NCBI GenBank assembly: GCA_021737445.1
Contig: JAIPDY010000038.1
Coordinates: 1 to 19,564 of the forward strand
Direction of reading: 5' to 3'
Length of the DNA stretch: 19,564 nt
DNA from: Desulfotignum sp.
GTDB taxonomy: Bacteria; Desulfobacterota; Desulfobacteria; Desulfobacterales; Desulfobacteraceae
Numbering within the stretch: the first letter of the stretch is position 1; the number at the start of each line of letters is the position of its first letter. The notes below the pieces were generated by a model. The model was not told the origin of the DNA and did not search any database. It worked only from the letters and a program-made list of their open reading frames with translations. This document shows positions 7,783 through 14,763 of this stretch, piece after piece. The translations under genes were made by a program, and so were the position numbers.

Positions 7783-8931
7783 CTAACACCCGATATATCT
7801 GGAAATTACGATCCGCTGCACTTCAGAGGTGCCTTCTCCGATCTCCAGCAGTTTCTGGTCCCGAAAGAACCGTTCCACATTGTATTCTTTCATCAGGCCG
7901 TAGCCGCCGTGGATCTGCACGGCATGGTTCACCACCCGGTTCATCACTTCCGAGCAGTACAGCTTGCCCATGGCCGCCTCTTTTTCATAGGGCCGTTTGT
8001 GGTCTTTCAGCCAGCAGGCTTTGTACAGCAGGTTTCTGGCACATTCGATCTCCATGGCGCAGTCCGCCAGTTTAAAGGCAATGGCCTGGAATTTGGAAAT
8101 GGGCTGGCCGAACTGTTCTCTTTCTTTCGCATATTTGAGGGCCAGGTCATAGGCCCCCTGGGCACCGCCTAAACCCATGGCCCCGATGGACAGCCGTCCC
8201 CCGTCCAGGGTGGCCAGCATCTGGTGGAACCCGTCCCCTTTTTTGCCCAGGATGTTTTCCTTTGGCACCCGCACATCGTCAAAATACAGCTCTGCCGTAT
8301 TGGAGGAGCGCCACATCATTTTTTTGTGCATGGGCACGGCCTTGAAACCCGGGGTGCCGGCTTCCACAAGAATACAGGAATATTCGGGCTTGCCGCTGTC
8401 TCTTGTGCCGGTGATGGCCTGGACCGTCACCCCCATGGTCATGTCACAGGCGGCATTGGTGATGAAAATCTTGGACCCGTTGATCACCCATTCATCACCG
8501 TCCAGCACGGCCGTGGTTTTGCTGCCCCCGGCATCGGACCCGGCTGTGGGTTCGGTGAGCCCGAATCCCCACAACCCTTCGCCGGCGCACAGTTTTGGCA
8601 GAAATTTTTTCTTTTGTTCTTCAGTGCCGAAATAATAGATGGGGCCGATGCCCAGAGAATTGCCCGCTGCAATGGTGGCGGCCTGGGAGCCGTCAATGCG
8701 GGCGATCTCTTCCACCGCAATGATATATGAGATATAATCCATTGCCTGGCCTTCATAGTTTTCTGAAACAAACATGCCGAAAAGACCGATCTCACCCATT
8801 TTTCTGGTGAGCGCTTCGGAAAACAGCTCTTTTTCGTCCAGATCCCCGGCCTGGGGGGCGATTTCTGTCCGGGCAAACTTTCTGACTTCCTTACGGATCA
8901 TCTCCTGCTCTTTGGTAAGGTCAAAATCCAC
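7783..8931 (-). CDS. Acyl-CoA dehydrogenase, short-chain (SCAD/butyryl-CoA) type
   Basis: A 382-residue FAD-dependent acyl-CoA dehydrogenase that oxidises an acyl-CoA to the 2-enoyl-CoA and passes electrons to electron-transfer flavoprotein. Signatures are GFGLTEPTAGSDAGG (122-136), REQFGQPISKFQA (271-283), QIHGGYG (339-345) and EIGEGTSEVQR (363-373). The catalytic base is expected at E366 in GEGTSE, as in SCAD. Isovaleryl-CoA dehydrogenases instead carry Ala there and place the Glu earlier; the matching site here is glycine (LDGGR, G245). It is the first gene of the minus-strand operon and would serve butyryl-CoA or a branched substrate. The start codon is GTG (8929-8931), supported by AAGGAGG 7 bases upstream. 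A TTGACA promoter and a palindromic operator precede it. Confidence 0.93.
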   Translation of the reverse strand: MDFDLTKEQEMIRKEVRKFARTEIAPQAGDLDEKELFSEALTRKMGEIGLFGMFVSENYEGQAMDYISYIIAVEEIARIDGSQAATIAAGNSLGIGPIYYFGTEEQKKKFLPKLCAGEGLWGFGLTEPTAGSDAGGSKTTAVLDGDEWVINGSKIFITNAACDMTMGVTVQAITGTRDSGKPEYSCILVEAGTPGFKAVPMHKKMMWRSSNTAELYFDDVRVPKENILGKKGDGFHQMLATLDGGRLSIGAMGLGGAQGAYDLALKYAKEREQFGQPISKFQAIAFKLADCAMEIECARNLLYKACWLKDHKRPYEKEAAMGKLYCSEVMNRVVNHAVQIHGGYGLMKEYNVERFFRDQKLLEIGEGTSEVQRIVISRYIGC

Positions 8932-9021
8932 CCTGCGCCTCCTTATAATTTTTGGTTATTGATTGGGACTGTCCTGTTCCAGGTTCAACCATACATGCCC
9001 GACAAGATGAAAGAAAAAAAC

Positions 9022-9039
9022 TGATCGAGCGCTCAGTCT
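9022..9039 (-). promoter_or_regulatory. Palindromic operator in front of the acyl-CoA dehydrogenase operon
   Basis: The sequence TGAtcGAGCGCTCagTCt is an 18-bp inverted repeat with a perfect 8-bp core (9027-9034) and one mismatch in the outer arms. It lies just downstream of the predicted -10 box, at about +4 to +21, where a bound repressor would block transcription. The same pattern recurs at 10291-10310 ahead of the tetR gene. The size and symmetry suit a TetR-family dimer; binding by the local TetR protein is inferred. Confidence 0.7.
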
Positions 9040-9049
9040 ATTTATCTGG

Positions 9050-9079
9050 ATACTACAATCAGGGTAAATAAATTGTCAA
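9050..9079 (-). promoter_or_regulatory. Sigma-70-type promoter for the acyl-CoA dehydrogenase operon
   Basis: On the minus strand a perfect TTGACA -35 box (complement of 9074-9079) is followed after 18 bases by TAGTAT (complement of 9050-9055), a 4/6 match to the -10 consensus. Transcription would start near 9043, about 110 bases before the GTG start, and run straight into the palindromic operator at 9022-9039. Confidence 0.6.
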
Positions 9080-9192
9080 TATTTTTTTTGCTTTATTTTT
9101 ATTATCCACATGTCTACAATAGAAATAAAGCAGCTGTATGGCAAAAGCATGAAAAAAAGACGTCTGAACCTTATCAATTAAGGAGGTGTGTG

Positions 9193-9615
9193 ATGGATTT
9201 TAAAAAAATACTCAACCCGGTGGACGGCTCTTCCCATTCAGCCAATTCGACCCGGTATGCCATTGATCTGGCTAAAAAATTTAACTCCCGCATCATTTTG
9301 CTGCACTGTCATGCCAGATTTCCGGTGGTGTTGTCTGAACCTTATTTTCAGCAGGCCATTGATGAGATCATGAAATCGTCGGAAGATCTTGTCAAACCCT
9401 TTGAAGATATGCTGGAAAAAGCGGGTGTTGATTTTGAAACAAGGATTCTGGAAGGAACGCCAGGTACCCATATTGCTGATGTGGCAAAGATTGAAAAAGT
9501 GGACCTCATTGTCATGGGATCCAGGGGGGTATCAGATCTGGCCGGGCTTTTTCTGGGCAGTGTGGCCCACCAGGTTCTTCACAAAGCGGAATGTCCGGTG
9601 TTCATCACCAAATAG
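9193..9615 (+). CDS. Universal stress protein (UspA family)
   Basis: A 140-residue single-domain Usp protein. It opens with the usual strand and turn KKILNPVDGSSHSANSTRYAIDLAKKF, and near the C-terminus carries GSRGVSDLAGLFLGSVAHQVL, which fits the ATP-binding pattern G-2x-G-9x-G(S/T). Family members bind ATP or AMP and help under energy or redox stress; the direct target here is unknown. ATG 9193 is chosen because of a strong AAGGAGGTG at 9180-9188; the open frame runs further upstream but without a ribosome-binding site. It is transcribed away from the acyl-CoA dehydrogenase operon and converges on the adenosine-specific kinase, with a terminator between. It appears monocistronic. Confidence 0.93.
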   Translation: MDFKKILNPVDGSSHSANSTRYAIDLAKKFNSRIILLHCHARFPVVLSEPYFQQAIDEIMKSSEDLVKPFEDMLEKAGVDFETRILEGTPGTHIADVAKIEKVDLIVMGSRGVSDLAGLFLGSVAHQVLHKAECPVFITK

Positions 9616-9624
9616 TTTTGTGTG

Positions 9625-9660
9625 CGGGGTCAAAAAAAAAATTTCTGACCCCGTTTTTAT
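9625..9660 (+). terminator. Rho-independent terminator after the universal stress protein gene
   Basis: CGGGGTCA (9625-9632) pairs perfectly with TGACCCCG (9646-9653) across an A-rich 13-base loop, followed by TTTTT (9654-9658). It starts 9 bases after the stop codon. The T-run overlaps the last codons of the convergent kinase gene. In the minus direction no T-run follows the stem, so it mainly serves the + strand. Confidence 0.88.
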
Positions 9661-10139
9661 TGTTTGTATCCGATCATGCGCAAAAATCCTTTTCGTTTTT
9701 CCACATCTTCATCTGTTTCAATGCCTTTTGAAAAAAATCCGTCAATCACACCCAAAATACCCCGGCCCTGATCTGTCTGGGCCAGAATCACTTCCACGGG
9801 ATTGGCTGTGGCGCAGTGGATGCGTGCCACCTCCGGCACATTCTGGATAGTGTTGAGGATGTTGATGGGAAACATATCTTTCATGAAAATGATAAATGAA
9901 TGTCCGGCAGACAATGCATATGCATTTTTTGTAGCCAGTTTTGTCAGCTCTTCATCAGTACCGCTGTGACGTACAAGGCATTCCATGGATGCCTCGCAGA
10001 ACGCGGCTCCGAATCTGGCACCGGGCACGGTGCATACGATTGCCTCATGGATATCTTCGATGGTTTTGATAAAATGGGCATGCCCGAGAATAAAGTTAAG
10101 GGCTTCCGGATTTTCAATGGCAACGGTTTTCAGTTCCAT
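9657..10139 (-). CDS. Adenosine-specific kinase (PF04008, formerly DUF355)
   Basis: A 160-residue protein that fits the small adenosine-specific kinase family across its whole length: ELKTVAIENPEALNFILGHAHFIKTIEDI at the start, GARFGAAFCEAS and GTDEELTKLATKNA in the middle, PEVARIHCATANPVEVILAQT and GRGILGVIDG near the end. Members of this family have been reported to bind or phosphorylate adenosine; the physiological role is poorly known. ATG 10139 has AAGGAAG about 7 bases upstream. It is divergent from the tetR-icmF operon and convergent with the Usp gene. Its place between two acyl-CoA operons, beside another nucleotide-binding stress protein, hints at an energy-status role, but this is only inference. 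Confidence 0.88.
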   Translation of the reverse strand: MELKTVAIENPEALNFILGHAHFIKTIEDIHEAIVCTVPGARFGAAFCEASMECLVRHSGTDEELTKLATKNAYALSAGHSFIIFMKDMFPINILNTIQNVPEVARIHCATANPVEVILAQTDQGRGILGVIDGFFSKGIETDEDVEKRKGFLRMIGYKQ

Positions 10140-10258
10140 AAGATCTTCCTTTCAAAGTAAGAAGTGGGTCTTTGTTATATATGTGAGTTTATTTACCTTA
10201 CCCCAACCGCTTTATAAAAAAAAGCAAAAATTCAATCAATGCAGGGCCAATCTTTTGC

Positions 10259-10288
10259 TTGACAACCAGGTTGATTCATGTGAAAAAT
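10259..10288 (+). promoter_or_regulatory. Promoter for the tetR-icmF operon
   Basis: A perfect TTGACA at 10259-10264 is followed after 18 bases by AAAAAT (10283-10288), a 4/6 match to the -10 consensus. The region is A/T-rich and other -10 choices (for example TATATG at 10288) are possible with poorer spacing. The start point would fall near 10295, inside the palindrome at 10291-10310, the same layout as the other operon. Confidence 0.5.
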
Positions 10289-10290
10289 AT

Positions 10291-10310
10291 ATGATTGAGC
10301 GCTCGTTCAT
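10291..10310 (+). promoter_or_regulatory. Palindromic operator in front of tetR-icmF
   Basis: A 20-bp inverted repeat of form ATGAnnGAGCGCTCnnTCAT: 16 of 20 positions are symmetric, including the 8-bp core 10297-10304. It overlaps the likely transcription start and lies 66 bases before the tetR ATG. This is the usual place for an autoregulatory TetR operator. The core and both outer half-sites match the site at 9022-9039. Confidence 0.75.
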
Positions 10311-10375
10311 GGGGTTTCTGCCGGGGTGCTGCTACCACTGATCAGGAGGTTCCATCCAGCAAAGCAAAGGAGTAT

Positions 10376-11029
10376 ATGGTGGCAAAGGCAAGAAAAAAAA
10401 AGCAGGTGGTGGCTGATCCAGAAGTCCCCACCCAGATCAAGAATCCTGAGCTGGTCAGAGAGCGCCGCCGTCATATAATCGATTCAACCGTCACCCTGTT
10501 TATTGCCCACGGGTATCATAAAACCACCACCCGCATGATTGCAAAGGCAGCCGGGTTTTCCATCGGTTCTTTATATGAGTATGTCAGCTCCAAAGAAGAT
10601 CTGCTTTATCTGGTGTGCAAAACCATTCATGAAGAGGTGCAGAAGGCTGTGGAGGATGCACTGGCTGACAGCAGCGGGAACCGGGAAATACTGGCTGAGG
10701 TGATCCGTCAGTATTTCAGGGTCTGTGACAAAATGGCTGACCATATTCTGCTCATGTACCAGGTGACACAGTTTCTGCCTGAAAAATGGAAAGAAAGGGT
10801 TCTGGTCAATGAATTGAATATCACCGATATTTTTATCACCACCCTGGCACAGATGTCCGGAAAAAACAACTTTCCGGTGCTGAACGCCAAAATTCTTAAT
10901 CTTGTGGGTCACAATATTTCCGTGCTGGGACAGATGTGGGCATTCCGCCGGTGGCATTTGAAAAAAAATTTTACCATAGACCAATATATTGCCATTCAGA
11001 CCGATTTTATACTCGGGCTTGTATTCTAA
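10376..11029 (+). CDS. TetR-family transcriptional regulator
   Basis: A 217-residue protein with a basic leader (AKARKKK) and an N-terminal TetR helix-turn-helix at about residues 30-77: RRHIIDSTVTLFIAHGYHKT, then TRMIAKAAGFSIGSLYEYVSSKEDLL. The C-terminal ~140 residues are the variable ligand-binding and dimer domain, for which I see no specific signature. Relatives in fatty-acid operons often sense acyl-CoAs, and that is the likely ligand type here. ATG 10376 is close to AAAGGAG (10366-10372, only 3 bases away); the next codon, GTG 10379, has better spacing and could be the real start. It is first in an operon 14 bp ahead of icmF. The palindrome upstream and its twin before the dehydrogenase operon suggest autoregulation and control of both. 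Confidence 0.92.
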   Translation: MVAKARKKKQVVADPEVPTQIKNPELVRERRRHIIDSTVTLFIAHGYHKTTTRMIAKAAGFSIGSLYEYVSSKEDLLYLVCKTIHEEVQKAVEDALADSSGNREILAEVIRQYFRVCDKMADHILLMYQVTQFLPEKWKERVLVNELNITDIFITTLAQMSGKNNFPVLNAKILNLVGHNISVLGQMWAFRRWHLKKNFTIDQYIAIQTDFILGLVF

Positions 11030-11043
11030 AAAAAGGAGCAGCC

Positions 11044-14000
11044 ATGACCCAGGAAATGAAAGCGTATATCCCTCAAAATTCCATTAAGATCGTTACCGCC
11101 ACCTCCCTGTTTGACGGCCATGATGCCGCCATCAATATCATGAGGCGAATTCTTCAGGACACAGGTGCTGAAGTGATCCATATCGGCCACAACCGGTCAG
11201 TCAAGGAGGTGGTGGATGCTGCCATTGAGGAAGATGCCCAGGGGATAGCCGTTTCAAGCTACCAAGGCGGTCACATGGAATATTTTAAATATATGAAAGA
11301 CCTGCTGGATGAACTGGGAGCTTCCCATGTCAAAATTTTTGGCGGTGGCGGCGGCGTGATAATACCGGCGGAAATGGATGAACTGCACGCCTATGGCATC
11401 ACCCGGATCTATTCACCCGAAGATGGCGCAAAAATGGGCCTCCAGGGGATGATCAACGATATGATGCGGGCCATGGATGCCCCGTGCGTGGATTTTGACC
11501 AACTGGACCATGACCGGCTCTCCGTGGACAACAAACTCATTATAGCCAGGTTTATATCTGCGGTCCAGGAAGCCTGCGCCCGTCATCCTGACCAGCTGGA
11601 GAAGATCATGGCAAAGGTGGCTCCCCTGGCCGGTGCCCGTAAGGCACCGGTTATAGGTCTCACCGGCACGGGCGGGGCCGGCAAATCCTCTTTGACCGAC
11701 GAGCTGATCATCCGCATTCTCAGGGATCTGCCTGATGTGACCATTGCAGTCATCTCCTGTGATCCCTCCCGGCGCAAGACCGGCGGTGCCCTTTTAGGGG
11801 ACCGGATCCGCATGAATGCCATTGACAGCGACCGGGTTTACATGCGGTCTCTGGCCACCCGGCGCTCCCAGACCGAACTGCCTGAAGCCCTGTCCCATGC
11901 CGTGGAAGTGGTCAAAGCTGCCGGATTTGATATGATCCTGCTGGAAACTGCAGGTATCGGCCAGGGAGATTCCAGGGTGGTGGATCTTGTGGACATGTCC
12001 GTATATGTGATGACTGCTGAATATGGTGCCCCTTCCCAGCTGGAAAAAATAGACATGCTGGATTATGCGGATATCGTGGTGGTGAACAAGTACGAGAAAA
12101 AAGGGTCAGAAGATGCCATCCGGGATGTGAGAAAACAGGTTCAGCGAAACCACAAGGCCTGGGACAGGGATCCCAGAGATCTGCCGGTGTACGGCACCAT
12201 CGCCTCTAAATTCAATGACGACGGCCTCACGGCCTTTTACCACGCCCTGCTGGATCTCATCAACCAAAAAAAAGGGATCCGGTACACCTCTGCCCTTCCA
12301 AGGATCGGCGTAAAGGAATCTTCATCCAAAACCATTATTATTCCGGGGGAGCGGACAAGGTACCTGGCTGAGATCGCAGACACTGTCAGAGACTACCACA
12401 AAACAACCCGGGACCAGGCAGAAACGGTGCGCCGGCGCTGGCACCTGACATCTGTTCTGGAGGAGCTGGAGGGATCTGCCGGAGATATGGATCAGGCCCT
12501 GGCCGGCCTGAAACAGGCAGTGGCAGACACCGGCGCCGGTGTGGAACCATTGACCGATGAATTGATTGACCAGTATCAGACCAGTGCCAGGTCCTTTGAA
12601 AAAGATGAACTGGTATACCATGTACGGGACCGGGAATTTAAGGTGCCACTGTACACAGAATCTTTGTCCCATTCAAAGATACCCAAGATCGCACGGCCAA
12701 GGTTTTCAGACCCGGGAGACCAGTACCGGTGGATGAGAAAAGAAAATTTTGCCGGGCAGTTCCCATATACAGCCGGGGTGTTTCCGTTGAAACGGGCTGA
12801 TGAAGACCCCACCCGGATGTTTGCCGGCGAAGGCGGGCCGGCTGATACCAACCGCCGGTTCAAGCTGCTGTCGGAATCATATCCTGCCAAACGCCTGTCC
12901 ACTGCCTTTGATTCGGTGACCCTGTACGGGTTTGACCCGGACCGGCGGCCCGACATCTACGGCAAGATCGGTACCTCCGGGGTGAGTATTTGCACCCTGG
13001 AAGATGTCAAGGTGCTGTATGACGGGTTTGATCTGTGCGCGCCCAACACCTCTGTATCCATGACCATCAACGGTCCTGCCCCCATGATGCTGGCCATGTT
13101 TTTAAATTCCGCCATCCATCAGCAGATGGACAGGTTTGAGAAAAAACATGGCCGCAAACCCGGTGAAAAAGAAGCTGCAGAACTCAAGGCATTTGCCCTT
13201 TCCTCGGTGCGGGGCACGGTCCAGGCCGATATTCTCAAGGAGGATCAGGGCCAGAACACCTGCATCTTTTCCATCGAGTTTGCCCTGAAAATGATGGGGG
13301 ATATCCAGCAGTATTTCATCGACCACCAGGTGAAAAACTTTTATTCGGTTTCCATCTCCGGGTACCATATTGCCGAAGCCGGAGCCAATCCCATCACCCA
13401 GCTGGCATTGACCCTGGCCAACGGGTTCACCTATGTGGAATACTACCTGTCCAGGGGCATGGGTATCGATGAATTCGCCCCGTCTTTGTCATTTTTCTTT
13501 TCCAACGGCATGGATCCTGAATACACTGTCATCGGCCGGGTGGCCCGCCGGATCTGGGCGATTGCCATGCGGTACAAATACAGGGGCAATGACAAATCCC
13601 AGAAACTCAAATACCATATCCAGACCTCGGGCCGGTCCCTGCACTCCCAGGATATCCAGTTCAACGATATCAGAACCACCCTCCAGGGACTGTGCGCCAT
13701 TTATGACAACTGTAACTCGCTTCACACCAACGCTTTTGACGAGGCCATCACCACCCCTTCTGCGGAATCGGTGCGAAGGGCCCTGGCCATTCAGCTGATC
13801 ATCAACCGGGAATGGGGTCTGGCCAAAAATGAAAACCCGCTTCAGGGTTCATTTATTGTGGATGAACTCACCGATCTGGTGGAAGAGGCCGTGCTGGTGG
13901 AGTTCGAGCGCATCACGGAGCGGGGAGGGGTCCTGGGCGCCATGGAAACCGGTTACCAGCGGGGCAGGATCCAGGAGGAGTCCATGTATTATGAGCATCT

Positions 14001-14316
14001 CAAGCATTCGGGCAAGCTGCCTCTGATCGGCATCAACACCTTTGAAGACCCTGATGCTGATTACGCGGGCATGGCCAACCATCTGGAACTTTCCCGGTCC
14101 ACTGATGAACAGAAAAACGCCCAGCTGGAACGTCTGGATGCGTTCAAGGCGAACCATGAAAATGAACAGGAAACCGCCCTGAAAAGATTGCAGCAGACCG
14201 CTCTGGACGGGGGCAACATGTTCGAGGAACTCATGGAGACCGTCAAGGTCTGCTCTCTGGGAACCATTACCGGAGCACTGTACGAGGTGGGAGGCAAATA
14301 CCGCCGTAATATGTAG
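11044..14316 (+). CDS. icmF: Fused isobutyryl-CoA mutase (IcmF)
   Basis: A 1090-residue adenosylcobalamin enzyme with the full IcmF layout. The B12-binding domain (1-~140) has SLFDGHDAAINIMRR with axial H26, SSYQGG (71-76) and GGGGG (100-104). The MeaI-type G-protein chaperone domain (about 195-420) has Walker A GTGGAGKS (208-215), DPSRRKTGGALLGDR (240-254) and NKYE (348-351, Glu where NKxD is usual). The mutase TIM barrel (about 550-1090) has SVSISGYHIAEAGA with H775. The two positions that separate isobutyryl- from methylmalonyl-CoA mutase, by my alignment, are F580 (AGVF) and Q737 (GQNTCIF), both of the isobutyryl type. It interconverts isobutyryl-CoA and n-butyryl-CoA, and the family also has weak isovaleryl/pivalyl-CoA activity. 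The start is set by AAGGAG at 11033-11038; the gene is 14 bp after tetR. Confidence 0.95.
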   Translation: MTQEMKAYIPQNSIKIVTATSLFDGHDAAINIMRRILQDTGAEVIHIGHNRSVKEVVDAAIEEDAQGIAVSSYQGGHMEYFKYMKDLLDELGASHVKIFGGGGGVIIPAEMDELHAYGITRIYSPEDGAKMGLQGMINDMMRAMDAPCVDFDQLDHDRLSVDNKLIIARFISAVQEACARHPDQLEKIMAKVAPLAGARKAPVIGLTGTGGAGKSSLTDELIIRILRDLPDVTIAVISCDPSRRKTGGALLGDRIRMNAIDSDRVYMRSLATRRSQTELPEALSHAVEVVKAAGFDMILLETAGIGQGDSRVVDLVDMSVYVMTAEYGAPSQLEKIDMLDYADIVVVNKYEKKGSEDAIRDVRKQVQRNHKAWDRDPRDLPVYGTIASKFNDDGLTAFYHALLDLINQKKGIRYTSALPRIGVKESSSKTIIIPGERTRYLAEIADTVRDYHKTTRDQAETVRRRWHLTSVLEELEGSAGDMDQALAGLKQAVADTGAGVEPLTDELIDQYQTSARSFEKDELVYHVRDREFKVPLYTESLSHSKIPKIARPRFSDPGDQYRWMRKENFAGQFPYTAGVFPLKRADEDPTRMFAGEGGPADTNRRFKLLSESYPAKRLSTAFDSVTLYGFDPDRRPDIYGKIGTSGVSICTLEDVKVLYDGFDLCAPNTSVSMTINGPAPMMLAMFLNSAIHQQMDRFEKKHGRKPGEKEAAELKAFALSSVRGTVQADILKEDQGQNTCIFSIEFALKMMGDIQQYFIDHQVKNFYSVSISGYHIAEAGANPITQLALTLANGFTYVEYYLSRGMGIDEFAPSLSFFFSNGMDPEYTVIGRVARRIWAIAMRYKYRGNDKSQKLKYHIQTSGRSLHSQDIQFNDIRTTLQGLCAIYDNCNSLHTNAFDEAITTPSAESVRRALAIQLIINREWGLAKNENPLQGSFIVDELTDLVEEAVLVEFERITERGGVLGAMETGYQRGRIQEESMYYEHLKHSGKLPLIGINTFEDPDADYAGMANHLELSRSTDEQKNAQLERLDAFKANHENEQETALKRLQQTALDGGNMFEELMETVKVCSLGTITGALYEVGGKYRRNM

Positions 14317-14425
14317 GCATGCCGGGGTGACTTTTTTGGCAGAGTACCCCCACCAGGGGCTCCGCTGTGCAAAGAGAACTCGGAACCCATATTTCACCGG
14401 CAGCCATCGGTGTTATCAACGGCTA

Positions 14426-14613
14426 GTGCCGGGGGGCTGTGTGGGTCGAATCCCATTCTGGCGTGTTTGTTACAAGGAGTTGGGCATGCGAAGCGTTAAA
14501 AACGGCAAACTGTCTGAGGACATACCTGCCCGGAGTTTTTGACGTTTAGCGCAGTATGCCCTACTCCTTGTCAAACACGGCAGACGGGTGAGACCCACAC
14601 AGCCCCCCGGCAC
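14426..14613. repeat. 188-bp long imperfect palindrome, MITE-like or structured RNA
   Basis: The ends are a perfect 22-bp inverted repeat (14426-14447 with 14592-14613; outer sequence GTGCCGGGGGGCTG). Inside, pairing continues: 14462-14469 with 14572-14579 (8 bp), 14472-14480 with 14563-14571 (9 bp), 14482-14487 with 14556-14561 (6 bp), GCG 14488-14490 with 14550-14552, and 14494-14503 with 14535-14544 (10 pairs, one G-T), leaving a loop of about 31 bases. The whole element can fold into one hairpin or cruciform. This form fits a miniature inverted-repeat element or a retained non-coding RNA. I see no clear target-site duplication at the edges and no transposase. Confidence 0.8.
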
Positions 14614-14635
14614 GGGTCTTTGACCTACAGCCTTC

Positions 14636-14671
14636 CCCGGGAGGGTTTAAGCACAACAGGATGCTCCCGGG
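14636..14671. repeat. GC-rich hairpin downstream of the long palindrome
   Basis: CCCGGGAG (14636-14643) pairs perfectly with CTCCCGGG (14664-14671) across a 20-base loop. No T-run follows on the + strand, so it is not a classic terminator. It could be part of a structured leader for the thiolase operon or protect the 5' end of a processed transcript. Confidence 0.55.
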
Positions 14672-14708
14672 TGGATAAATGCTTGCAATGGACACGGACA
14701 GCTGATAC

Positions 14709-14722
14709 ATTGCAGCTGCAAT
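14709..14722. promoter_or_regulatory. Perfect 14-bp palindrome upstream of the thiolase gene
   Basis: ATTGCAGCTGCAAT is fully symmetric and ends 41 bases before the thiolase ATG. Its place and size fit an operator, but it differs from the GAGCGCTC-type sites in front of the other two transcripts. No strong -35/-10 pair stands out next to it, so its role is uncertain. Confidence 0.4.
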
Positions 14723-14763
14723 ATAGCGAATAATTACAGACAAGCAATAAGGAGATACAACCC

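Larger units (their letters stand above)
14317..14763. other. 447-bp non-coding, structure-rich gap between icmF and the thiolase gene
   Basis: No convincing gene is present; the only open frames are short, lack ribosome-binding sites and follow the palindrome. The gap holds several inverted repeats in series: small hairpins at about 14350-14370 (CCCC/GGGG) and 14388-14405 (CACCG/CGGTG), the long palindrome 14426-14613, the hairpin 14636-14671 and the perfect palindrome 14709-14722. No clear terminator with a T-run follows icmF. The thiolase ribosome-binding site AAGGAG is at 14749-14754. This amount of structure inside an otherwise tight operon is unusual. Confidence 0.7.

Noticed and set aside
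8809..8816. GAGCGCTT, a near match to the operator core
   Set aside because: It is inside the acyl-CoA dehydrogenase coding sequence and lacks the outer TGA/TCA half-sites.
9115..9120. TACAAT as a -10 box for the universal stress protein gene
   Set aside because: The -35 position (TTTATT) matches poorly and the region is a T-rich run where chance matches are likely.
14440..14463. GGGTCGAATCCC resembling a tRNA T-arm
   Set aside because: The loop lacks the TTC start, and no acceptor, D or anticodon stems can be built upstream; it is better explained as part of the long palindrome.
14327..14542. A 71-codon open frame in the icmF-thiolase gap
   Set aside because: It runs through one arm of the long palindrome, has no ribosome-binding site, and its residue make-up (rich in Arg, Cys, Gly) looks like translated structure rather than a gene.
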